From NCBI RefSeq assembly GCF_900168055.1, contig NZ_FUYS01000002.1:186888-250887 (forward strand): a stretch of DNA of 64,000 nt. The letters run 5' to 3'. The notes beneath the pieces were generated by a model. That model was not told the origin of the DNA. It did no database searches and worked only from the letters and a program-made list of their open reading frames with translations. Source of the DNA: Parapedobacter luteus. GTDB lineage: Bacteria > Bacteroidota > Bacteroidia > Sphingobacteriales > Sphingobacteriaceae. The translations under genes and the position numbers were made by a program. The first letter of the stretch is position 1, and the number at the start of each line of letters is the position of its first letter. Shown piece after piece: positions 53,870-61,612 of this stretch.

Positions 53870-56124
53870 GAGCCGAATTTACTTTTTAGGGCGACAAGCT
53901 TCGCGGCCATATCTTCCTCTTTCCGCTGCAGATGGCGACTCGGCTTGCGCGGGTACTGGCCCCCGGACTTCTGATTTTTCGGACTTCCGGATTTTTTCTC
54001 GGCTTCCGTTTTCATCGAAAGACTGATTCGATTACGTTTTTCATCGATTTCAGTTACCGTTACCATCACTTTTTGCTGTACTTTGACCACTTCATTGGGA
54101 TCTTTTATGTAACGGTTGGCTAGCTGGCTGAGGTGTACAAGGCCATCTTGGTGCACGCCGATATCTACAAAAGCGCCGAAATTCGTGATGTTCGTGACGA
54201 TGCCAGGCAAACGCATTCCGATACGGAGGTCGGCAATGCTATTGACCCCTTCCGTAAAGGAGAATTGCTCGAACTGCTCCCGCGGGTCGCGCCCTGGCTT
54301 AGCCAGTTCGGCCAAAATATCGTGAAGTGTGGGCATTCCAACGCTGTCACTCACATACTTTTTTAAGTCAATTTGTTTGCGGAGCTTTTCATCGCGGAGT
54401 AAGTCTGCCACGCGACAGCCGAGATCAGTTGCCATCCGTTCAACGAGAGCATAGCGCTCTGGATGAACCGCGCTGGCATCCAGCGGGTTCTCGGCGTTCC
54501 GAATCCGGAGAAAACCGGCGGCTTGCTCAAACGCTTTCTCCCCTAAACGCGGTACACCTTTCAGTGACTCCCTGTTTTTGAAAGCACCATGCATGTTACG
54601 GTAGTTGACAATTTGCTGGGCCAATGAAGGCCCTAAACCCGAGATATATGATAAGATTTGTTTGGAAGCCGTATTTAACTCAACGCCCACTGCGTTGACG
54701 CAGCTGATCACCGTATCATCCAGCGCGGCTTGCAGCTTAGCTTGATCCACATCGTGCTGATATTGCCCTACACCAATAGACTTAGGGTCAATTTTGACGA
54801 GCTCTGCCAGGGGATCCATCAGTCTGCGGCCGATGGATACTGCGCCACGGACTGTGACGTCGTGGTCGGGGAATTCCTCGCGCGCCACCTCGGATGCCGA
54901 ATAAATAGAGGCACCGCTTTCATTGACCATCACCACAGCGACTTCGGGTAGCGACAATCGGCGTACAAATTCTTCGGTTTCGCGGCCAGCCGTCCCGTTG
55001 CCGATAGCGATGGCTTGTATACGATGTTTTTCAATCAAGTAGCGAAGGGTTTTAGCCGCTTCGTCTGCTTTCGCAGCGCCATTATGCGGAAATATGGCTG
55101 TGTTTTCCAGTAATGCGCCCTGTTCATCAAGGCACACCGTTTTACATCCCGTACGGAACCCCGGGTCAATGGCCATTACCCGTCGTTGGCCCAGTGGTGC
55201 AGCAAGCAATAATTGCCGCGCGTTTTCAGCAAAAACGCGTATAGCCTCCTCGTCCGCCTGTTGACGGGTAAGCATGCGCACTTCGGTTTCCATGGAAGGC
55301 TTTAGCAACCGTTTATACCCATCGAGCATGGCCATACGTACCTGCGCACTGGCAGGTCCAGAACCTTTTATATATGCATTATCTAAAATAGGTAATACCT
55401 CGTTTTCGGAGATTTCAATGTCGAGGTAGAGCATTTCTTCTTTTTCCCCGCGGCGCATCGCAAGGATGCGGTGCGAAGGAGCTGTTTTCAATGGCTCGGC
55501 CCATTCATAGTAATCCTTGTATTTAATCGCGGCTTCTTCTTTGCCGGGCACTACCCGAGAGACAAATTGCCCTTTTTCAAGAAAAATCTGTCGGGTTTTC
55601 GCTCTGATGGACGCGTCTTCGGCGATGACCTCGGCGATAATGTCACGTGCCCCGGCAAGCGCCTCTTCCGCATCCTTTATTCCGCTATTGGATGTTACCA
55701 AAGCTTGTGCCGCCTGATTAATATCTGTACCATCCTGGGCAAGAATGAGCTGCGCAAGCGGTTCAAGGCCTTTCTCGCGGGCTACACTTGCCCGCGTTTT
55801 CCGTTTCGGTTTGTACGGAAGGTAAATATCTTCCAAATTGGCCATTGTTTCAGCCGCGAAAAGCTGGGCTTCAAGGTCCGGCGTCAATTTACCTTGGTCT
55901 GTTAAGGACTTTAAGATGACCTCCCTGCGTTTGTCCAGGTCTCGCAATTGCTGAAGCCTGTCCCGGATACCGGTGATTTGTACTTCATCGAGGCTCCCCG
56001 TTAGTTCTTTGCGGTAGCGGGAAATGAAGGGAATGGTTGCACCTTCGTCGAGAAGGGCTATTGTGGTGCTTACTTGGCGTTCGGACAAAGCAAGCTCCTT
56101 AGAAATGCGTATTTCGTGTGTCAT
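53866..56124 (-). CDS. tex: Tex transcription accessory protein, S1 RNA-binding
   Basis: Nucleic-acid-binding protein of 752 aa. Order: N-terminal helical Tex domain (~1-190) with ATIPFISRYRKELTGSLDEVQI, YqgF/RNase H-like domain (~320-450: MAIDPGFRTGCKTVCLDEQG), helix-hairpin-helix region (LSYISGLGPSLAQQIVNYR; FKNRESLKGVPRLGEKAFEQAAGFLRI) and an S1 domain near the C-terminus (LPGIVTNITNFGAFVDIGVHQDGLVHLSQL). A basic tail ends it. Tex is highly conserved and affects transcription and RNA turnover. The end overlaps cysM; tatA lies 56 bases upstream of its start. Confidence 0.95.
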   Translation of the reverse strand: MTHEIRISKELALSERQVSTTIALLDEGATIPFISRYRKELTGSLDEVQITGIRDRLQQLRDLDKRREVILKSLTDQGKLTPDLEAQLFAAETMANLEDIYLPYKPKRKTRASVAREKGLEPLAQLILAQDGTDINQAAQALVTSNSGIKDAEEALAGARDIIAEVIAEDASIRAKTRQIFLEKGQFVSRVVPGKEEAAIKYKDYYEWAEPLKTAPSHRILAMRRGEKEEMLYLDIEISENEVLPILDNAYIKGSGPASAQVRMAMLDGYKRLLKPSMETEVRMLTRQQADEEAIRVFAENARQLLLAAPLGQRRVMAIDPGFRTGCKTVCLDEQGALLENTAIFPHNGAAKADEAAKTLRYLIEKHRIQAIAIGNGTAGRETEEFVRRLSLPEVAVVMVNESGASIYSASEVAREEFPDHDVTVRGAVSIGRRLMDPLAELVKIDPKSIGVGQYQHDVDQAKLQAALDDTVISCVNAVGVELNTASKQILSYISGLGPSLAQQIVNYRNMHGAFKNRESLKGVPRLGEKAFEQAAGFLRIRNAENPLDASAVHPERYALVERMATDLGCRVADLLRDEKLRKQIDLKKYVSDSVGMPTLHDILAELAKPGRDPREQFEQFSFTEGVNSIADLRIGMRLPGIVTNITNFGAFVDIGVHQDGLVHLSQLANRYIKDPNEVVKVQQKVMVTVTEIDEKRNRISLSMKTEAEKKSGSPKNQKSGGQYPRKPSRHLQRKEEDMAAKLVALKSKFGS

Positions 56125-56180
56125 TTAAGCGTACTGATTATCTGGGGAGGCTAAGGGGCTTGATACGCGATCGATCCCAC

Positions 56181-56603
56181 CTATTTGTGCGTTTTCTCTC
56201 CGCTCTCTTCCACTGGCCCACTTTCCGGGGTTGAAGCAGCATTATCCGATGTTTGATAGGCGTCGCCATAGTACGGACCCTGACTGCCATAGTAGTCTGG
56301 TTCGCGCCCAGGATTGTGTTGGTAAGTGCCCGCCGGGGCAGATGGATTATTTTCGTTTAATTTTTTGGGTTCATCTTCTACTATTACGTCCTTCACCTCC
56401 AAATCTTTCTCGAAATTATTAATTTGATCGCTGATGTCACGTTTAATGCTTTCTGAGGCATCCTTAAACTCGCGTATGCCCCTGCCCAAGCCCCTCGCCA
56501 ATTCAGGTAGTTTTTTGCCTCCGAACACCAACAATGCCACAAACACGATAAGCATCATTTCACTTGTTCCAATGTTCAGGAAGGCGAATATTATACTCAA
56601 CAT
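56181..56603 (-). CDS. tatA: Sec-independent protein translocase TatA/TatB
   Basis: Membrane subunit of the twin-arginine export pore, 140 aa. A single helix (~7-25: NIGTSEMMLIVFVALLVFGGKKLPE) is followed by the amphipathic helix LARGLGRGIREFKDASESIKRDI, with the conserved FGGKKLPEL and GLGRGIREF. The C-terminal 70 residues are polar and low-complexity (Pro, Glu, Ser), as is common. TatA and TatB cannot be separated with confidence by sequence. No TatC gene is in the window. Confidence 0.9.
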   Translation of the reverse strand: MLSIIFAFLNIGTSEMMLIVFVALLVFGGKKLPELARGLGRGIREFKDASESIKRDISDQINNFEKDLEVKDVIVEDEPKKLNENNPSAPAGTYQHNPGREPDYYGSQGPYYGDAYQTSDNAASTPESGPVEESGEKTHK

Positions 56604-56728
56604 AACAATACCTTTTTTATAAGCGCTAAGGTAGGGCTAAATTTTGTGATATCCATGGATTGTATAGAAAAATTGAATCGACTGACCATCCAACGCAAAG
56701 GAGCGCAGCTCCCCGGGACAACTCATGG

Positions 56729-57277
56729 TCAGCAGGCCGAAAATCGTTTTATCTGCTTCCGGATGCGTTTGAGGGCTTTTATCATGTGTTTTTCGACGGT
56801 GCTTATCGATATATGCAGAGAATTGGCGATTTCCAGGTAACTCATGCCCTGATAATATTTCAACTCGAATACCCGGCGAGGTTGCAAAGGCAGCGAGGCG
56901 AGCGCACGTTCAAAAGCTTGGTTTAGCTCATTAAAATCCAACCTATCGCCTGTTGAATTTGCCGAATTAACGTGCTTGTAGTTACTGGCATAATTTTCAT
57001 GGGCAATTTTCAGTTTCGTATGCTTAAATAACTTGTAGCGAATTGCAGCATGCAGGTAGGCGTTTAGGGAGGTGCGGATATCAAGGCTATGCCGCTTATG
57101 CCACAAATCCGTAAACAAATCCTGAATTAATTCTTTGGCCTCATCTTCGTTTTTGACCCGTTGATAGGTATGGTTGAATAGTGATTCCCAAAATTGGAAG
57201 TAGATTTTTTCAAAAGCTTGCTCGCTTCCCGCCTTTAACTCCTCCAGCACAACTCTTTCATTGAAATGAACGCTCAT
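56729..57277 (-). CDS. ECF-type RNA polymerase sigma factor, FecI-like
   Basis: 182 aa. Region 2 (~15-85): AFEKIYFQFWESLFNHTYQRVKNEDEAKELIQDLFTDLWHKR. Region 4 (~115-170): LPLQPRRVFELKYYQGMSYLEIANSLHISISTVEKHMIKALKRIRKQ, a helix-turn-helix. This matches the Bacteroidota ECF sigma group normally paired with a FecR-like anti-sigma factor and SusC/D genes. Here the flanks are tatA and a peptidase gene; no FecR is present. A promoter at 57358-57389 lies upstream. Confidence 0.93.
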   Translation of the reverse strand: MSVHFNERVVLEELKAGSEQAFEKIYFQFWESLFNHTYQRVKNEDEAKELIQDLFTDLWHKRHSLDIRTSLNAYLHAAIRYKLFKHTKLKIAHENYASNYKHVNSANSTGDRLDFNELNQAFERALASLPLQPRRVFELKYYQGMSYLEIANSLHISISTVEKHMIKALKRIRKQIKRFSAC

Positions 57278-57357
57278 TTTGTAACCATTAATTTGCCATT
57301 TACATTCTATAAAAAAATAGCAATTTAATATTTGGTGTACTGTTGGCTAGCGATATA

Positions 57358-57389
57358 CAAATATATGAATACCGGTTTGATTACACAAA
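57358..57389 (-). promoter_or_regulatory. Promoter of the ECF sigma gene
   Basis: Minus-strand TTTG (57389-57386), 20-base spacer, TATATTTG (57365-57358). The form is the primary-sigma consensus, so expression is probably not only autoregulated. Confidence 0.55.
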
Positions 57390-57438
57390 ATTTGTACTAA
57401 ATTAATGTTGCTTTATTCGGGGATAACTACTGGTCAAT

Positions 57439-57477
57439 GTAAGTTTTCCTGCCTACATTGCAGACAGGAAAACTTAC
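57439..57477. terminator. 13-bp inverted repeat after the peptidase operon
   Basis: Perfect repeat GTAAGTTTTCCTG / CAGGAAAACTTAC with a 13-base loop, 18 bases beyond the stop of the M14 gene at 57495. There is no T-run behind it, but it is the only candidate end signal of the peptidase operon. Confidence 0.55.
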
Positions 57478-57494
57478 GGCCTAACACCCTAAAA

Positions 57495-60245
57495 TTACTT
57501 TTGATATAACGCGTTGAATAAGAGCTTGAATGTGCCATGCGGCTGCGCCCGATAGGTAATCTGAGGGCCATAGGCATAGAGGTAGCCTTTGCCCACAGGC
57601 GCCTTAAAGGCTGCAATGCCGTCTTCAAGGTAATTTTGCCCCCAGGCCCAGCCACTCCGTAAGGGCTTGTCCGTGGCAAACCAGGCCAGCGCTTGGATGC
57701 CCTGTAAGCTCGCTTGGGGCTTCAAACCGAAGACTGGGCTGCTGTTGAAAATCACGTCGGTGTCTTCCGACATTCCCCAAGCGGCGTCAATCTCAGGATT
57801 AACCTTTACCCGCAGCACACTCCCCGGTATATAGAATCGTTCGCCGGGGATAGGTTGTTCCTTGCCGTCGACAGTCTCAACCAACGCGTTTTTGACAGGA
57901 AGCCCCAAGTGGTAGGCGAGGGCAGTACTGCTTCCTGTTGTAAGAATGGAGCCTCCAGCCTCAAGGAACGCTTTCAGTTGCGGGATAGATTTATCTGCCG
58001 TCAAGCTGCCTACCATGTGGCGATATTCCTCCGGTAAGTCGGCAGGGTCTGGGCCTCGTCCGCCGAATCCGCGGCCTCCCGTTTCACCACGGCCAAACGG
58101 CGGGATTCCACCCTCAATAAATAGAATGACGTCGTACTTGTCTTTGAGATTGCCGCGGTCTATTTCTTGAGGGAAAATAAGGCTGAATTCGAAATGATAT
58201 TGCTCGAGCATCCATCGCACCCAACCTGAAGGCATGGAGCCTCCGTAGTTGTCAAAAAGTGCTATACGTGCGGGCTTGATTTGCACCGTGTTGGTTGGTG
58301 TCCGGGAGACTGGAACAGCCTCTATTCCCAATTCGGTGGCGGCTTGCTTAAGTAGATCGGCGCCTTTGGCAGATACGTAGAAAGAACCAGCAGGCATGCC
58401 ATCCGTTGCTTGCTGGATGCGGTGTACATCGATACCCGCTTTTAGCAAGTCATTGACCACGATAAATGCATTGTTTACGTTTGCACTGATAAAAAATCCC
58501 CTGCTCGAAGTGGGAACAGCTTTTGCGGGAGGTACTTCCAATACACCATGTGGGAGCCGTTCAAATGGGCCATCCACCCCGTCGAGGACGCGATCGAAGG
58601 TGACACCCATTTGGTAAGCCAATGTCCAGCCGGCAACATCATATGGACGGGTCGGAGGGCCTCCCGGATAGGCAAAATCGTTAGGGTAATCTTGCGGTTC
58701 AAACATGTCGATGATATGGGGGCGGAATGCCTGATCTGTTTTGACGATGTAAGAGCCTTTTTGATACTTTTTGCCATTCAGGGTAAAATCAGCAGTTGCT
58801 TTGTGAATGAAGATACCGTTTTTTATCAACGTGTTGATGAATTTTACTGCCGTGGGAAAATCTTTCTGGTCAGCCGGAAGTATATATGCGCGGGCGTCCC
58901 GTTTTTCTGGATTGCCAAAGACACTTTCATAATATGAAGTGGGCAGTCGGCTACTTGGCATGCGTCCGCCAAGGGATTCGGCGGTTTCGGTGGTCGCCCC
59001 GCGGGCTTTATCTGCGTCATAATTTGCCTGGATTTGATCGATATTTCTGGGCGTCAGCTGCCAATAATCTTTGCTTCCTTTTTCAATGGAATTTTTGCCC
59101 ATCTTATAGATGTTATAAAGCACCTGTTCACGATGACGGGCCGCATAGTCCAAAATGGCGTAATTCAACGAAATGGAATAGTCGATGGATTGTTTGAAAA
59201 GCCATTTTTGCGGAGTGACCGGATTCGGCGTATTGTTATTGGGCACAAGCCGTTCGGGGACCAAAGGCACTTCCATGGGAGTTGGATTTCCAATGATTTC
59301 GGTCAGCAGGCCAATAATGTTATGGAAATAAGTGGTGGTGCGTAGCCCACCGTTGTACCATGTGCTGAAAGGGGAGCCTTTCATACGAGTAAAGCCAGGT
59401 TTGTCCTCCACGTTAAGCCGATTGATCATGCTGGCACCGACAGCATCAATGCCGGTCATTAGCAAGGGGTCGATGTTATAGTTAAATGGGTCCGTATACG
59501 GAGGGCCGGCGACCACGGCACCCGCGGGAGCCGATTGATGATGGTTATACATAATTTGTGGCATCCATTCCAGGAAGAGCTGCCTATTCATGTTTTCCGA
59601 TTCCTTCATATTTACCATATAGAAATCGCGATTATTGTCGTGGCCGATGTATTTATGGTACAGTACGGGGATGTTCATGGCGCGCTTGGTTACGTCGTTG
59701 TTTCGCATGTACCAATTGCCAACCAGCTCGTGCCCATCCGGGTTGGCGTGTGTTAGCAGGACAATGACATCATCCAATATGCGGAGCGTTTCCTCGTCGG
59801 TCTTGCTGGTGAGTTGGTAAGCCATTTCGATCAATTGGTGTGTACCCACCATTTCCGTGGAGTGCAGGCCTCCGTCAATCCACACGATGGCCTTGCCTGT
59901 GGAAGCCAGGGTTTTGGCGTCGTCGTCGGTTAATCCCTCAGCATAAGCCAGTTTCGTTGAGATTGATTTATATTCATCCAACTTTTTCATATTCGCCGGC
60001 GACGTAATGATAAGCATGTATTGGGGACGGCCTTCTTCGGTTTTGCCGATGTCCACCAGCCGGACCCGATCGGATTCCGCTAATTTTTTAAAATAGGCTT
60101 CTGTTTGCGTGTAATTTGTTAAGCTATAATCATCCCCCATAGCGAAGCCGAAATGCGATTGAGGTGTTGGTATGGACTGGGCAAGCGCTACCGCTTGCCA
60201 TAGGCATAGCAACCATAAAGAAGTGTAGTTTTTGATTCTTTTCAT
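57495..60245 (-). CDS. M14-family metallopeptidase, full-length paralogue
   Basis: Secreted zinc peptidase, 916 aa. Signal peptide MKRIKNYTSLWLLCLWQAVALAQ. Zinc ligands: DGGLHSTEMVGTHQL (HxxE, ~residue 126) and the His of MYNHHQSAPAGAVVAGPPYTD (~233); catalytic Glu probably in LLTEIIGNPTPMEVP (~315). The C-terminal third has a class I amidotransferase-like fold (IALFDNYGGSMPSGWVRWMLEQYHF; LKAFLEAGGSILTTGSSTALAYHLGLP). It is paralogous to the protein at 61613-64000, with many identical blocks in the same order, including the C-terminal LFN-LY end. Substrate is unknown. Confidence 0.9.
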   Translation of the reverse strand: MKRIKNYTSLWLLCLWQAVALAQSIPTPQSHFGFAMGDDYSLTNYTQTEAYFKKLAESDRVRLVDIGKTEEGRPQYMLIITSPANMKKLDEYKSISTKLAYAEGLTDDDAKTLASTGKAIVWIDGGLHSTEMVGTHQLIEMAYQLTSKTDEETLRILDDVIVLLTHANPDGHELVGNWYMRNNDVTKRAMNIPVLYHKYIGHDNNRDFYMVNMKESENMNRQLFLEWMPQIMYNHHQSAPAGAVVAGPPYTDPFNYNIDPLLMTGIDAVGASMINRLNVEDKPGFTRMKGSPFSTWYNGGLRTTTYFHNIIGLLTEIIGNPTPMEVPLVPERLVPNNNTPNPVTPQKWLFKQSIDYSISLNYAILDYAARHREQVLYNIYKMGKNSIEKGSKDYWQLTPRNIDQIQANYDADKARGATTETAESLGGRMPSSRLPTSYYESVFGNPEKRDARAYILPADQKDFPTAVKFINTLIKNGIFIHKATADFTLNGKKYQKGSYIVKTDQAFRPHIIDMFEPQDYPNDFAYPGGPPTRPYDVAGWTLAYQMGVTFDRVLDGVDGPFERLPHGVLEVPPAKAVPTSSRGFFISANVNNAFIVVNDLLKAGIDVHRIQQATDGMPAGSFYVSAKGADLLKQAATELGIEAVPVSRTPTNTVQIKPARIALFDNYGGSMPSGWVRWMLEQYHFEFSLIFPQEIDRGNLKDKYDVILFIEGGIPPFGRGETGGRGFGGRGPDPADLPEEYRHMVGSLTADKSIPQLKAFLEAGGSILTTGSSTALAYHLGLPVKNALVETVDGKEQPIPGERFYIPGSVLRVKVNPEIDAAWGMSEDTDVIFNSSPVFGLKPQASLQGIQALAWFATDKPLRSGWAWGQNYLEDGIAAFKAPVGKGYLYAYGPQITYRAQPHGTFKLLFNALYQK

Positions 60246-60269
60246 GTTTTGCTTATATTGAGTTTTGTA

Positions 60270-61610
60270 TTAATTAGCACTTATACCGGCTTCCGCCAAT
60301 AAAAGAAGCAAGGCATATTGAATGGCTTCGTCTCCATTTTCATCAAGCCACCATTCGTTGAGTGAGTGACCCCCGCCGCCTTTGCCACCACGCCCGATAG
60401 TTACCGCAGGGACGCCCAACGAGAGGGGTGTGTTGGCGTTCGTCGATGCAGCCGACAATGAGGGCTCTTTTCCTAAATACTTAGCCGTGGCCATGGCCCG
60501 TTGTACCAAGGGGGATTCGGGTGCAGCTGTGCCTGTCGGCCTATCGCCTATTAGTTCGATGGTTACCGCAAGATCGTTCCCTTTCTTCTTCGTTTTATTC
60601 ACTTCGGCAACGCTTCCCGCCACGGCATCATGCAGTAGCCTATCAATTTCTGCCAGTTTTTCCTGACTTTCCGATCGCATATCTACAATAACCCACGACT
60701 CATAAGGTATGCTGTTGACGGACGTGCCGCCACCTGCGACGCTTACGCTGAAAGTGGTCTTAGCACCTCCCTTGTCAATGAGTTTGCGTGCCGCTTCATC
60801 CCATTGGGCCATCGCCTTAGCCATGGCAACATGGGGGTTGACAATGCCATAAGCGCCATAAGAATGACCGCCAGGACCTTGAAATGTAATGCGATAACGA
60901 TGTGATCCAATCCCTTGATTGGTAATCTGGCCGATGTCGCTACCGTCTACCGCCAAATAGCTATCGATTTTTGGTCCTTTTTCAAACAAGTATTTGACGC
61001 CCCTTAGGTCGCCTTCCCCTTCTTCCCCTACCGTACCTACAAACAACACATCCCCCTGTGTACGGAGGCCGGCACCATTCATGCTTTTCAACAAAGTGAG
61101 TAATATGGCCAACCCTCTGGTGTCGTCGCCAATGCCGGGCGCATAAAGCGTATCCCCCCTGTGTTTTACCGTGACATCGGTCCCTTCAGGGAATACCGTA
61201 TCCATATGTGCTTCAATGACGGTGGTTTTTTTTCGCTCGGAGCCTTTCCGGAGTGCGAGGACGTTGCCGATGCTGTCCATCCATACGGAATCAGCTCCGG
61301 CTAGTTCGAGCATGGCCTTAAACTGGTTTGCCCGATCGGCTTCCTTAAACGGGGGTGCCGGAATTTCGGTAAGGAGAATGTGATTTTGGGTCGTTTCATC
61401 ATGCAACGTAGTAATCCAGTCAAACGTTTCCCTGACGGTAGCGTGGACTGCCAATGTTTTTACTTCGTCGATGTAAGTTGCGGACACTTGCGTTGCTGCC
61501 GCTGCGGAAGATGCATCCTTCGGAGGCGATTGGCAACCGCATGCAATCAGGGTAACCAAGTAGCCCCCGATTGCACGCGTTAACAAATTACTTTTCAACA
61601 GGTAAAGCAT
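60270..61610 (-). CDS. M20-family metallopeptidase, lipoprotein
   Basis: 446 aa from ATG 61610 (MLYLLKSNLLTRAIGG), which starts 2 bases after the stop of the upstream M14 gene; a frame beginning at 61646 overlaps that gene. The N-terminus is a lipoprotein signal with Cys at 24 (LIACG). Metal residues of the M20 family: AHMDTVFPEG (HxD), GIGDDTRGLA and GTVGEEGEGDL (Glu-Glu), with the later His near GGGGHSLNEWW. Probably a periplasmic di- or tripeptidase, working on products of the flanking M14 enzymes. Confidence 0.88.
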   Translation of the reverse strand: MLYLLKSNLLTRAIGGYLVTLIACGCQSPPKDASSAAAATQVSATYIDEVKTLAVHATVRETFDWITTLHDETTQNHILLTEIPAPPFKEADRANQFKAMLELAGADSVWMDSIGNVLALRKGSERKKTTVIEAHMDTVFPEGTDVTVKHRGDTLYAPGIGDDTRGLAILLTLLKSMNGAGLRTQGDVLFVGTVGEEGEGDLRGVKYLFEKGPKIDSYLAVDGSDIGQITNQGIGSHRYRITFQGPGGHSYGAYGIVNPHVAMAKAMAQWDEAARKLIDKGGAKTTFSVSVAGGGTSVNSIPYESWVIVDMRSESQEKLAEIDRLLHDAVAGSVAEVNKTKKKGNDLAVTIELIGDRPTGTAAPESPLVQRAMATAKYLGKEPSLSAASTNANTPLSLGVPAVTIGRGGKGGGGHSLNEWWLDENGDEAIQYALLLLLAEAGISAN

Positions 61611-61612
61611 CG

